Source: CALMEC01 sp963765105 (GTDB taxonomy: Bacteria > Actinomycetota > Thermoleophilia > Miltoncostaeales > Miltoncostaeaceae). Taken from it: a stretch of 64,000 nt of DNA. The number at the start of each line of letters is the position of its first letter. Within the stretch, counting starts at the first letter, position 1. Location of the stretch: assembly GCA_963765105.1 (NCBI GenBank), contig CAVXUW010000002.1, positions 558,001-622,000 of the forward strand. Direction: 5' to 3'. The notes beneath the pieces are model-generated. The model was not told the origin of the DNA, searched no databases, and worked only from the letters and a program-made list of their open reading frames with translations. Positions 34,094-42,317 of this stretch are shown here, piece by piece. A program made the translations under genes and the position numbers.

Positions 34094-35832
34094 GAGACCT
34101 CCTCGAGTGACGGTGCGTGGTGCTGCATGGCGGCGTAACGGCCGCCGAGGGTGATGAGTTCCTGGTGGGGGCCCTGCTCCACGATGCGGCCGTCCTCCAG
34201 AACGCAGATGCGGTCGGCGTCGCGGATCGTGGACATCCGATGGGCGATGACCAGTTGGGTTCGTCCGGTGGGCAGCCCATCGAACGCGGCGATCAGGATC
34301 TGTTCCGACACGGGATCCAGTGCGCTCGTGGGTTCGTCGAGAACGAGGATGGGGGCGTCCCGCAAGATGGCCCGGGCGATGGCAATGCGCTGACGTTGAC
34401 CGCCGGACAGGTCGACGCCGCGCTCGCCCAGCGGGGTGTCGAGACCGAGCGGGAACTGCCCGCTGAACTCATCGACGAGGGCGAGGCCTGCGGCGCGCTC
34501 GATATCGACGTTGGAGGCGCCGGGACGGCCCCAGGCGATGTTCTCGCGCAGGGTGCCGCGCATGAGCAGTGTGTCTTGCAGCACGAAAGAGATCTGGCCG
34601 CGAAGCGATGCGAGGGTGACGTCGCGGACGTCGATGCTGTCGATGCGAATGACGCCCTCGTCGGGATCCATGAGACGCGCCAGCAGGGCTCCGATGGTGC
34701 TCTTTCCGGCTCCGGTGCGGCCCACGAGTGCGACTGTCTCGCCCGCCTCGACGTGGAGGGTGAGGCGGTCCAGCACAGGTTCACGACCATAGGAGAAGCT
34801 CACATCGTCGAAGTCGAGTGTGCCCGCAAAACGTGGTGCGGTAACGGCGGTGGGGCGGTTCACGACATCGGGCTCACTCTGCAGGAGCTCCAACACACGC
34901 TCCGACGCCGCCGTGCCCTTGCTGATCGTGGCGGCAAGACGCGTGATTGCCTTGACGGGTTTGTAGAGCGAGCTGAGGTAGCTGAGAAAGACCAGGAGCA
35001 CGCCAAGGGTGAGATCACCGGCACGTACCTGTTGAGCGCCGACCCACAGCACGCTGGCTGTGGAGACGACGCTGGTGATGTCCACAAAGGGGCTGAAGCG
35101 CGCCTGCACCCGAACGGCCTCAAGCCCGTGAGTGAGGCTCTCGCGATTCAGCTCGGCAAACCGGTGGGACTGGTGCTCCTCGAGGGCGAAGGTCTGGATG
35201 ACCGGCATCACGGAGAGGGTCTCGGTGGCCGCTGCGGCGACCTGACCGTCGGCCTTTCGCGCCTGGCGTGATGCGCGCTTGAGCGTACGGGTCGAGCGGA
35301 TGATCGTGATCACCATCAGCGGCGTGATCACCAATGCGATCAGCGTCAAGAACGGCGCGACGATGAGCATGATCGAGAACATTCCGACGATGAGAAGGAC
35401 GTTCGGGCCGAGCACCGCCAGCATCTGCACGAGCAGGTCTTGGCTGCGATCAACATCGGCGGTCACGCGCGACGACAAGTCGCCCACTTGATGGCGGCCA
35501 TGGAAACCGAGCGACATGCGTTGCAGCTTGGTGAAGACGCTGCGACGCAGATCGTTAGCGATCCAAAGACCGGTGGATGACAAGAGTCGCGTCGACCAGT
35601 AGTCGGCCATGGCTCGCGCAACGGCAATCGTCACGAGGGCTCCGAGCGCGAGCGTCAGGAGCCGCTCCGGCTGCGACGTCGCGCCGGCGGGGAGAACGCG
35701 GTCGACGATGATCTGCAGGGGCCACGGCGAGGCAAGGCTCGCCACGACCTCGAGGATGGCAAGAGTGATGCCGAGGAGGAGAGCGCGACGATAGGGGCGG
35801 ACGTGCCCGCGGAGGGTGCGGAGAATGGTCAT
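34090..35832 (-). CDS. ABC exporter, fused permease and ATPase
   Basis: This 580-residue half-transporter has six TM helices in residues 1-310. A nucleotide-binding domain follows, with Walker A LVGRTGAGKST, Q-loop SFVLQDTLLMRG, signature LSGGQRQRIAIARAIL and Walker B PILVLDEPTSALD. It belongs to the MsbA/lipid- and drug-exporter type and should act as a homodimer. In the middle of the glycosyltransferase operon it is the natural candidate to flip or export the glycoconjugate made by the neighbours. Confidence 0.92.
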   Translation of the reverse strand: MTILRTLRGHVRPYRRALLLGITLAILEVVASLASPWPLQIIVDRVLPAGATSQPERLLTLALGALVTIAVARAMADYWSTRLLSSTGLWIANDLRRSVFTKLQRMSLGFHGRHQVGDLSSRVTADVDRSQDLLVQMLAVLGPNVLLIVGMFSIMLIVAPFLTLIALVITPLMVITIIRSTRTLKRASRQARKADGQVAAAATETLSVMPVIQTFALEEHQSHRFAELNRESLTHGLEAVRVQARFSPFVDITSVVSTASVLWVGAQQVRAGDLTLGVLLVFLSYLSSLYKPVKAITRLAATISKGTAASERVLELLQSEPDVVNRPTAVTAPRFAGTLDFDDVSFSYGREPVLDRLTLHVEAGETVALVGRTGAGKSTIGALLARLMDPDEGVIRIDSIDVRDVTLASLRGQISFVLQDTLLMRGTLRENIAWGRPGASNVDIERAAGLALVDEFSGQFPLGLDTPLGERGVDLSGGQRQRIAIARAILRDAPILVLDEPTSALDPVSEQILIAAFDGLPTGRTQLVIAHRMSTIRDADRICVLEDGRIVEQGPHQELITLGGRYAAMQHHAPSLEEVS

Positions 35833-36941
35833 GCCACTCGCTCCCGAACCAACGCGATCATGTGCTTCGCAGCGTTCTCAGCGCCGTCGAGTGTGAGACC
35901 CCGATCGTCGAGTATTCCCGATGGGAGGCGGCGCGGTTGGTTGAGAAGCCACCCGACCTCGGCGCCGGAAACCCCGGCATCGACCACGTCGGCCACGCCA
36001 AGGGCCGCGAGGCGTGACGCGCGGATGACCTGTTCGCGTCGCGGGGACCGGCGGGGGACGATGATCGGTCGCGAACCGGCGGACAACGCTTCGTAGGTCG
36101 TGTTGTAGCCACCCATCTGAATCACAACCCCGGCACGAGCGAAGAGGTTGACGCATCCATCGGTATCGCCGGAGAAGCGCACGCGACGGCCCAGTGTTCG
36201 TCGACTCTCCAGAACGTGGCCGTTGTTGGCGTAGGGGCCGGCAACGACAATTGCCCGCCGATGCGGCTCGGCTTCCATGACCTCAAAGCCGAGTCGGAGT
36301 ACGTCGTCGCCGTCGGCCCCGCCGCCGGCGGCGACAACGACCAGCTCCGGATCGACGGTGCGTGACGGCGTGGTCGACGTGACCCATCCACAGTAGGTGA
36401 TCGGAAGGGGAATGCCGTACTCGCGTTCGTGGTCACAGACAACGGGCGATCCGTAGACCAGGGCCTGGGAGTAGACCTCTTGGACGTCAGCCCATCCAGC
36501 GCCGCTGAGCTCGTCGGCAACGGTTTCCGCGCTGTCGAGAACGTCGCGAAGGCCCAGAAGGATCGTCGCGCCGTTTGTGCGGGCCAGGCCAAGCCCGTCG
36601 CGCAGCTCGTCGCGAGTGCCGAAGGGATGTCGGTCAACGAGGACCACGTCCGGACGGTGTTTGTGAACAACACGACGAAAGATGGCTGCCCGCTGATCCA
36701 CGGCTGATTCAAACGATTGTGCAGGGTTGCGGTAGACGCCGGCGGAGTCCTTCACCAAAGGGGGGATCGCGACGACCGAAAAACGCGGGTCGTCGAGCCA
36801 TCCCGGTCGTGCGGGGGATCCGGTAACCACGACGACGCGTGCGGCGGAGTCGCGTGCAACGAGGGCCCGTGCGATGAGCGTGTTGCGTCGCACGTGCCCC
36901 AGGCCGTAGCCGTCGTGGGAGAAGAGAATGAAGGTCGCCAT
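35829..36941 (-). CDS. COG4671-like glycosyltransferase (GT28/MurG-like)
   Basis: This 370-residue protein begins MATFILFSHDGYGLGHVRRN, the hallmark start of the COG4671 predicted glycosyltransferases, and ends with a MurG-like donor site: VIQMGGYNTTYEALSAGSRP followed by IIVPRRSPRREQVIRASRL. VVVAAGGGADGDDVLRLGFE is the linker into the second domain. It is the first gene of the six-gene operon and overlaps the ABC exporter gene by 4 bp. ATG 36941 is preferred over an upstream start at 36974. Confidence 0.85.
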   Translation of the reverse strand: MATFILFSHDGYGLGHVRRNTLIARALVARDSAARVVVVTGSPARPGWLDDPRFSVVAIPPLVKDSAGVYRNPAQSFESAVDQRAAIFRRVVHKHRPDVVLVDRHPFGTRDELRDGLGLARTNGATILLGLRDVLDSAETVADELSGAGWADVQEVYSQALVYGSPVVCDHEREYGIPLPITYCGWVTSTTPSRTVDPELVVVAAGGGADGDDVLRLGFEVMEAEPHRRAIVVAGPYANNGHVLESRRTLGRRVRFSGDTDGCVNLFARAGVVIQMGGYNTTYEALSAGSRPIIVPRRSPRREQVIRASRLAALGVADVVDAGVSGAEVGWLLNQPRRLPSGILDDRGLTLDGAENAAKHMIALVRERVA

Positions 36942-37026
36942 CTGGTAACGAAACGATGACGATGTGGATGTCACGGTTGCTAGTGGACCTTGGTTCTAGT
37001 ACTTCAGAACCCTGGTGCTCCGGCGA

Positions 37027-37452
37027 TTAGCCCAGCTGCGTCCCCCAGGGGCCCATGCCACGCACCTTCTCCGGCGTGATACGAATGAGAAATCCCTCGG
37101 GAGGGTTCGGCATGGGAGGGAAGGTCACGTCGGGGCCGATGTACCGGCCCGCCAGCGTTTGCAGCCATGCCGGCGCACCGCCTTCCGCGATGCGTGCGGT
37201 CCCTTCCACCACGAGGTAGTTGCGCATACCGAACTGGTCGCCGTCCGCTTCGAGGGAGAACGTGCATCGTGGATCGCGGCGAAGATTGCGCACCTTCTTG
37301 TCGACGGCAAGCTTGCCGATGACGACCTCATCGCCATCCATTCCCACCCACACGATCGTCGTGTGGGGAGAACCGTCGGAGTTGATCGTGGTGAAGTGCG
37401 CGAGCCGTCCACTGTCGATGAGTTCCCGGACGTCGTCACGAATGTCCGCCAT
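37027..37452 (-). CDS. PPOX-class F420-dependent oxidoreductase-like protein
   Basis: This 141-residue split-barrel flavin/deazaflavin protein shows LAHFTTINSDGSPHTTIVW, VVIGKLAVDKKVRNLRRDPR and YLVVEGTARIAEGG, then PPEGFLIRITPEKVRG. Family members bind F420 or FMN and reduce small substrates such as biliverdin. ATG 37452 has GGAGA about 5 nt upstream; an upstream extension to 37533 is not supported. It is divergent from the two-component system. Confidence 0.83.
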   Translation of the reverse strand: MADIRDDVRELIDSGRLAHFTTINSDGSPHTTIVWVGMDGDEVVIGKLAVDKKVRNLRRDPRCTFSLEADGDQFGMRNYLVVEGTARIAEGGAPAWLQTLAGRYIGPDVTFPPMPNPPEGFLIRITPEKVRGMGPWGTQLG

Positions 37453-37565
37453 TGTCTCTCCTTCGTCGGTTTGCTCAGTCACGTCGCGTCGATTCGTTGA
37501 TGAGCCGATCTCTGGGCGACGATAGTTGCTCATGATGGTCCGTCGGGTGGTGAGCTCCCCCGGGA

Positions 37566-37611
37566 CTTCTCAGACGCTTCACAGCGAACGTTCAGAAAAC
37601 CGCGCTACGCT
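37566..37611 (+). promoter_or_regulatory. 11-bp direct repeats and -10 upstream of the OmpR-type regulator
   Basis: CTTCTCAG (37566), CTTCACAG (37577) and ACGTTCAG (37588) are spaced exactly 11 bp apart and are followed 10 bp later by TACGCT (37606-37611). An 11-bp period is typical of PhoB/OmpR-type regulator sites, so autoregulation is likely. Confidence 0.5.
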
Positions 37612-37643
37612 CGGTGAGACGTTGAGACCTGAGAGGACGCCCC

Positions 37644-38369
37644 ATGGCGACAAAGAGCCCGGTCCCCGCAACGAACGGCACCGCGGAGGCCCGTATCCTC
37701 GTCGTTGACGACGAGCCGAGCATCACCCAGCTTCTGCAAACGGCCCTGCGCTACGAAGGCTTCGAGGTGCACACGGCCGCGAGCGGTCGTGAGGCGCTGG
37801 TGCAGGCCAATGCGGTTAACCCCGACCTCATGCTGCTTGACGTGATGCTTCCCGACTTTGACGGCTTCGAGGTGCAACGACGGCTGCCCGGTGGGGCGGG
37901 GCAGGTTCCGGTCATCTTTCTCACCGCGCGCCGTGACACCGAAGACCGCGTGCGGGGCCTCACGGTGGGCGCCGACGACTACGTCACCAAGCCGTTCAGC
38001 CTCGAGGAACTCGTCGCACGGGTGCGAGCTGTTCTTCGTCGCACACGCGGCTCCGAGGATCCCGAACGCCGCTATACCTACCTCGACTTGGAGCTCGATG
38101 AGGAGCGCTACGAGGTGCGCCGCGGCGGTGAGCTCGTCGATCTCACGCCCACCGAGTTCAGCCTGCTGCGTTACCTCATGGCCAACGCCGGTCGCGTGCT
38201 CAGCAAGCCGCAGATCCTCGATCATGTGTGGAACTACGACTTCGGGGGTGATGCCAACGTCGTCGAAACCTACGTGAGCTACCTGCGTAAGAAGCTCGAC
38301 GTCCACGGCCCGCCACTCATTCAGACCGTCCGTGGCGTGGGCTATTCGTTGCGCCAACCGCGTGCGTAG
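37644..38369 (+). CDS. Response regulator, OmpR/PhoB type
   Basis: This 241-residue regulator has a receiver domain with ARILVVDDEPSI, the phospho-acceptor Asp in DLMLLDVMLPDFDGFE and the Lys in DDYVTKPFSLEELVAR. A winged-helix domain follows: DLTPTEFSLLRYLMANAGRV, LDHVWNYDFGGDANVVETYV and YLRKKLD, then IQTVRGVGYSLR. GAGAGG lies 7 nt before the ATG. It resembles the MprA/TcrX group of actinobacteria. The kinase gene overlaps it by 8 bp. Confidence 0.95.
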   Translation: MATKSPVPATNGTAEARILVVDDEPSITQLLQTALRYEGFEVHTAASGREALVQANAVNPDLMLLDVMLPDFDGFEVQRRLPGGAGQVPVIFLTARRDTEDRVRGLTVGADDYVTKPFSLEELVARVRAVLRRTRGSEDPERRYTYLDLELDEERYEVRRGGELVDLTPTEFSLLRYLMANAGRVLSKPQILDHVWNYDFGGDANVVETYVSYLRKKLDVHGPPLIQTVRGVGYSLRQPRA

Positions 38370-39783
38370 CCCACGTTCGCTTCGCGCGCGGCTTATCGCC
38401 GTCGCTCTCGCGCTCACGAGCATCGGTATCGCCATCGCCGGGGTGGCCACCTACACGTCGTTGCGTTCGTTCCTCGTCGACCGGTTGGACCAGGACCTCG
38501 AGGCGGCCTCGGCGAGCGTCGCACGCGACCTGTTGAGGCAGCGTGGCGAGGCGTTCGAGGGCGTGTTCGGCCCGCGGCCACGCGGGGCGCGGCCAGGTCA
38601 AGCACTTCCGCGCGGCACCGTCTGGGAGCTCCGCTCGGAGAAGGGCGACCAGCTCATCGGGACGCGCGATGTCGCCCTTCCCACGAGGCTTCCCGTGGGC
38701 ATCGCAACGAGTGATCTGAGGGGGGTCGGGGCGTACCGATTCAACGTCGTGCCGGTTCGCGACACCAGCGGTCAGGACATCGCGCTCGTTGTGGGCATCC
38801 CGATGGGTGACGTCAACGACACGCTGCAACGTCTGCTCTTGATCAGCCTGCTCGTCGGTGCGCTTGCCCTCGCTGCCGCCGGCGCCGCCGGTTACTGGCT
38901 CGTGCGCCTCGGACTTCGACCGCTGTCGGATATCGAGGTCACCGCGGGCCAGATCGCGGGCGGCGACCTGTCGCGCCGCATCGACGACACCAGCCCCGAT
39001 ACCGAGGTCGGTCGACTGGGCGGCGCCCTAAACGCCATGCTCGGTCGCATCGAAACGGCGTTTGCCGAGCGCGAAGCCTCCGAGAAGCGCTTGCGGCAGT
39101 TCGTTGCCGATGCCTCGCACGAGCTGCAGACGCCGCTGACCTCGGTGCGTGGCTACGCCGAGCTCTTCCGGCGCGGTGCGGCCGACCGTCCCGAGGACCT
39201 GGCCACCGCCATGACCCGGATCGAGGCCGAGTCCGAGCGAATGGGACTCTTGGTCGACGACATGCTGCTTCTCGCTCGACTCGACGAGCGTCGACCGATT
39301 GAGACCTCTCCGGTGGATCTCACACAGATGGCGCGTGAGCTCGTGGCCGATGCCCGCATCGTCGACCCCACTCGCCGTTACGACCTGCGTCTCGATGCGC
39401 CGGTGGAGGTTCGGGGCGACCGCGATCGGCTGGCCCAGGTGGTGGGCAACCTTCTGCGCAACGTCCGCGCGCACACCCCTGATGGCACGACCGTCACCAT
39501 TGCCGTGCGCCACGTGGGTGACGACGCGCTCGTCGAGGTCGCCGACGAGGGCCCCGGTATGTCGGCCGACCAGGCGGCACGGGTCTTCGAGCGGTTCTTT
39601 CGCGCCGACAAATCGCGGGCTCGTGTCAGCGGGGGTACCGGCCTTGGCCTCGCCATCGTAGCGGCGACGGCCGAAGCTCACGGCGGTCGCGTCGAGGTGG
39701 AGACGTCCCCTGGCGCCGGCGCAACGTTCCGCGTGTGGCTCCCCGTGCACCGCGACTCGCAGGAGACTCCCAGCACCGTCTGA
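38362..39783 (+). CDS. Sensor histidine kinase, HAMP/HisKA type
   Basis: The 473-residue membrane kinase has an N-terminal TM (LIAVALALTSIGIAIAGVAT), a periplasmic loop of about 120 residues, and a second TM (LLISLLVGALALAAAGAAGY). A HAMP linker leads to HisKA (FVADASHELQTPLTSVRGYA, phospho-acceptor His in SHELQTP) and HATPase (VVGNLLRNVRAHTP, VADEGPGMS, GGTGLGLAIV). The GTG at 38362 inside the regulator gene is the likeliest start; an earlier GTG at 38332 is possible. The next gene encodes a small secreted protein that may be its target or sensor partner. Confidence 0.93.
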   Translation: MRSPRSLRARLIAVALALTSIGIAIAGVATYTSLRSFLVDRLDQDLEAASASVARDLLRQRGEAFEGVFGPRPRGARPGQALPRGTVWELRSEKGDQLIGTRDVALPTRLPVGIATSDLRGVGAYRFNVVPVRDTSGQDIALVVGIPMGDVNDTLQRLLLISLLVGALALAAAGAAGYWLVRLGLRPLSDIEVTAGQIAGGDLSRRIDDTSPDTEVGRLGGALNAMLGRIETAFAEREASEKRLRQFVADASHELQTPLTSVRGYAELFRRGAADRPEDLATAMTRIEAESERMGLLVDDMLLLARLDERRPIETSPVDLTQMARELVADARIVDPTRRYDLRLDAPVEVRGDRDRLAQVVGNLLRNVRAHTPDGTTVTIAVRHVGDDALVEVADEGPGMSADQAARVFERFFRADKSRARVSGGTGLGLAIVAATAEAHGGRVEVETSPGAGATFRVWLPVHRDSQETPSTV

Positions 39784-39845
39784 GCTCGTACCAAGCGGGG
39801 GTGAGCAACGATGGTCCTCTCGCGAAAACGACCATTGGAGCTACT

Positions 39846-40325
39846 GTGCTTGACACCTCACGACGTACCATCGCAACCCTGACCGCCGCTGCCTGTCTCG
39901 GGGGCGGAGGCTGGGCCATTGCGGCCGACTCGTCCGGCGACGCGGCGACCTCAACGCCGGGCACGACAGCTACGGTCCCCGCCGCATCGGGCACGGCGCC
40001 GGTGCCTGGGAGTCGACCGGTACACACCCCGGCGAATGCCGAGGCCCTCGCCAAGATCACCGCTGCGGTCGAGGCTAAGCTTCCTGGGGCAACGGTTGAC
40101 CGCGCGTCGGAGACCGCCGACGGCTACAAAGTCCACGTCACCGCCTCCGACGGCACGCGAAAGCGTGTGATGCTCTCGTCGGAGTTCGCGGTGACCGAGG
40201 TTGCCGACGCGCCCGCGGGTGGGCGTGGCGGACCCTGTCCGGACGGCGCTTCGAGCGGTGCGTCCGGTGAAACGCCCCCGGCCGAGGCCGCTCCCCCAGC
40301 CACCGATGCGGAGGGCAGCAACTGA
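39846..40325 (+). CDS. Secreted PepSY-like protein
   Basis: This 159-residue protein has a signal peptide (RRTIATLTAAACLGGGGWAI), a Thr/Pro-rich linker, and a core of about 55 residues: AEALAKITAAVEAKLPGATV, GYKVHVTASDGTRKRVML. This resembles PepSY-type domains that often partner with two-component kinases. The C-terminus is low-complexity Gly/Pro/Ala. GGAG lies 5 nt before the GTG start. It follows the kinase by 62 bp. A hairpin terminator follows. Confidence 0.72.
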   Translation: MLDTSRRTIATLTAAACLGGGGWAIAADSSGDAATSTPGTTATVPAASGTAPVPGSRPVHTPANAEALAKITAAVEAKLPGATVDRASETADGYKVHVTASDGTRKRVMLSSEFAVTEVADAPAGGRGGPCPDGASSGASGETPPAEAAPPATDAEGSN

Positions 40326-40350
40326 GTAACGAACCGTTCGGTAGTGGTTG

Positions 40351-40380
40351 ACGGGTGGGGGCGCTCTGGGCCCCACCCGT
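40351..40380. terminator. Bidirectional terminator hairpin
   Basis: ACGGGTGGGG and CCCCACCCGT form a perfect 10-bp stem with a 10-nt loop, between the convergent PepSY-like and amidase genes. TGGCTATTT follows on the plus strand. Confidence 0.7.
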
Positions 40381-40383
40381 TGG

Positions 40384-41112
40384 CTATTTGGGGAGGGCGC
40401 CCTCGGCCCGCAGATGATCGACGATGGCTGTGCTGATGGCGGTGGAGATCACTCCGGTGCGCGCGAGAAACGCCCGATCGGTGCCGCCAGCGCCACACTC
40501 GATGAGGACGCGCGCCTTGGCGCGCGAACGGTAGTAGCCGACATAGCGCATCACACGACGGTTCCCGTTCCTCGGCAGCAACGCGACGCCGCCGCTGCGT
40601 GCACCGCGGTCGCGTGTGAAGACCGCGGCGTATCGGGTCTGCAACGTCCCGGCCAGACGCCGTGAACGTGCCTCAACCGTGGGGGAAACCGTTGTGGCGG
40701 GCGTGCGATGCGGCGCGCTGTCGGAGTAGGGCGTCGATCGGGCGTCGCCAAACCCCTCACCGCGATACCAGTTCTCGCCCGCTCCGCTGATGGCGTGTCC
40801 CACAACGGATGAACCGTTGGGCGTGTCGTAGTGGATCGACACGAACACGTCGCCCGGGGCATTCATCGGCGTGACCTTTCCCGGCGTTCGGCGGGCATCG
40901 ACTCCGGCCCGGCGCAGGCGCTTCACCACGGCAGCGGCGGTACGCGTGCTGAACGCGACCTCGCCGGCCGCGCCGGTCTGGGCGCGGTAGCCCGGCTCGC
41001 GTGGCCCCTCATGCCCGGCTTGGACCCAAACGACCGGCTGGGCCGGTGCTGCGGAGGCGGTCCCCCCGCCTGTGGTCAGGGCGGCGGCCAGGAGTCGTCC
41101 CAGGCCGGTCAC
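40384..41112 (-). CDS. N-acetylmuramoyl-L-alanine amidase, secreted
   Basis: This 242-residue zinc amidase (Amidase_3 type) cleaves the lactyl-Ala bond of peptidoglycan. A signal peptide (GLGRLLAAALTTGGGTASAA) precedes VVWVQAGHEGPREPG with the first zinc His, EVAFSTRTAAAVVKRL with the Glu, VFVSIHYDTPNG with the second His, and ARVLIECGAGGTDRAFL with the catalytic Glu. The GTG start is in a GTGA overlap with the hydrolase gene; longer upstream frames are rejected. Confidence 0.87.
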   Translation of the reverse strand: MTGLGRLLAAALTTGGGTASAAPAQPVVWVQAGHEGPREPGYRAQTGAAGEVAFSTRTAAAVVKRLRRAGVDARRTPGKVTPMNAPGDVFVSIHYDTPNGSSVVGHAISGAGENWYRGEGFGDARSTPYSDSAPHRTPATTVSPTVEARSRRLAGTLQTRYAAVFTRDRGARSGGVALLPRNGNRRVMRYVGYYRSRAKARVLIECGAGGTDRAFLARTGVISTAISTAIVDHLRAEGALPK

Positions 41113-41987
41113 GTGGTGTGCTCGCGAAAGAAACTCGCAAGGGCGTTTGCGGTCGACTCGGGTGCCTCTTCGGGGAGAAAATGCCCCGATTCGATCGCGT
41201 GCGCCGTCACGTGGGTTGAGCAATCGCGCCACGTTTCCGGAACGTCGTACAGGCGATGCATGGCGCCGAGCGTACCCCAGAGCACCAAGAGTGGGCACTC
41301 CACCAGTTGCGCCGCATCCTGTGCGTCGTGAGCCAGATCGATCGTGGCCGCCGCGCGGTAGTCCTCACAGCTGGCATGAATCGCCTCAGGGGTGAATGCT
41401 GCGACGTATTCGCTCAGCAGGTCCGCAGAGAACGTGTGGTCCGGGCCGCTCCAGCGATCGAGCGTCGTTTCGATGTAGTAGGCCGGGTCGGCGCCGATGA
41501 GGTGCTCGGGCAGGTCGGCGGGCTGGCTCAGGAAGAACCAGTGGTAGTACGCCGATGCGAACGCCTGGTCGGTGCGGCCAAAAAGGTACGCCGTGGGCAC
41601 GATGTCGAGCACGGCAGCCGCCGTGACGACCTGTGGCCAGTCGCGGCACATGCGATGAGCCACGCGCCCGCCCCGGTCGTGGCCGGCGACGGCGAACTGG
41701 TTGAACCCCAGCTCCGCCATGAGTCGCACCTGGTCGGCGGCCATCGTCCGCTTGGCGTACGTTGCGTGGGCGGGGTCACCGGGGGGTTTGTCGCTGTCGC
41801 CGTAGCCACGGAGGTCTGCGGCGACCACCGTGAAGTGGTTGGCCAAACGCGGGGCCACCGCGCGCCACATCGCCCGCGTCTGCGGATAGCCGTGCAGCAG
41901 AAGCACCGGAGGGCCGCTGCCCCCGACCGAGCAGGAGAGGGTGACATCGCCCACGTCGACGCGCTGGTTGGTGAACCCGTCGATCAT
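41109..41987 (-). CDS. Fluoroacetate dehalogenase-like alpha/beta hydrolase
   Basis: This 292-residue alpha/beta hydrolase uses Asp as nucleophile, the haloalkane/haloacetate dehalogenase type. D104 lies in AVAGHDRGGRVAHRM, with carboxylate-binding R105 and R108. D128 is in AVLDIVPT, and the halide-pocket pair H149-W150 in YYHWFFLSQPADLPEHL. Y210 and the catalytic H269 (ESGHFLPEE) complete the set. These correspond, with a constant offset of six for most, to the residues of the well-studied fluoroacetate dehalogenase RPA1163. Defluorination of fluoroacetate-like acids is the best guess. Its stop overlaps the amidase start. Confidence 0.87.
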   Translation of the reverse strand: MIDGFTNQRVDVGDVTLSCSVGGSGPPVLLLHGYPQTRAMWRAVAPRLANHFTVVAADLRGYGDSDKPPGDPAHATYAKRTMAADQVRLMAELGFNQFAVAGHDRGGRVAHRMCRDWPQVVTAAAVLDIVPTAYLFGRTDQAFASAYYHWFFLSQPADLPEHLIGADPAYYIETTLDRWSGPDHTFSADLLSEYVAAFTPEAIHASCEDYRAAATIDLAHDAQDAAQLVECPLLVLWGTLGAMHRLYDVPETWRDCSTHVTAHAIESGHFLPEEAPESTANALASFFREHTT

Positions 41988-42029
41988 GTACCGCCAATCA
42001 TGCCGACCATTCCCTGTGATGTGGCGGTG

Positions 42030-42052
42030 TCACCGGTAGGCTCACCGATAGG
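42030..42052 (+). repeat. 12-bp direct repeat upstream of dodecin
   Basis: TCACCGGTAGG (42030-42040) and TCACCGATAGG (42042-42052) differ at one base and have a 12-bp period. The second copy also forms TCACC-GATA-GGTGA with what follows. It may be a regulator site for the dodecin gene. Confidence 0.45.
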
Positions 42053-42091
42053 TGACCCCACCCGCGGGTCGCAGGACGAGAGGAGACCTCA

Positions 42092-42298
42092 ATGGCTGTC
42101 GCAAAAGTTGAAGAGATCAGCGCCACGTCAAGCAAAAGCTTTGACGACGCGGTCAAGGTGGGAATTGCTCGCGCCACAAAGACCCTGCGGGGCGTCAAGG
42201 GTGCATGGGTCAAAGAGCAGCAGGTGCGGCTCGACGACGCCGGAAAGATCGTCGAGTACCAGGTGAACCTCAAGGTTACTTTCATCCTCGAGGACTAG
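42092..42298 (+). CDS. Dodecin flavin-binding protein
   Basis: This 68-residue dodecin forms a hollow dodecamer that stores FMN or riboflavin. MAVAKVEEISATSSKSFDDA, ARATKTLRGVKGAWVKEQQV and YQVNLKVTFILED cover the whole fold, including the Trp (W39) that stacks on the flavin and the adjacent Gln pair. AGGAG is 6 nt before the ATG. It is monocistronic. Confidence 0.94.
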   Translation: MAVAKVEEISATSSKSFDDAVKVGIARATKTLRGVKGAWVKEQQVRLDDAGKIVEYQVNLKVTFILED

Positions 42299-42317
42299 CG
42301 CTCGCGCGGCGGGATCG

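Noticed and set aside
34117..35271. 384-codon plus-strand frame opposite the ABC exporter
   Set aside because: Shadow frame; the exporter has complete Walker and signature motifs on the minus strand.
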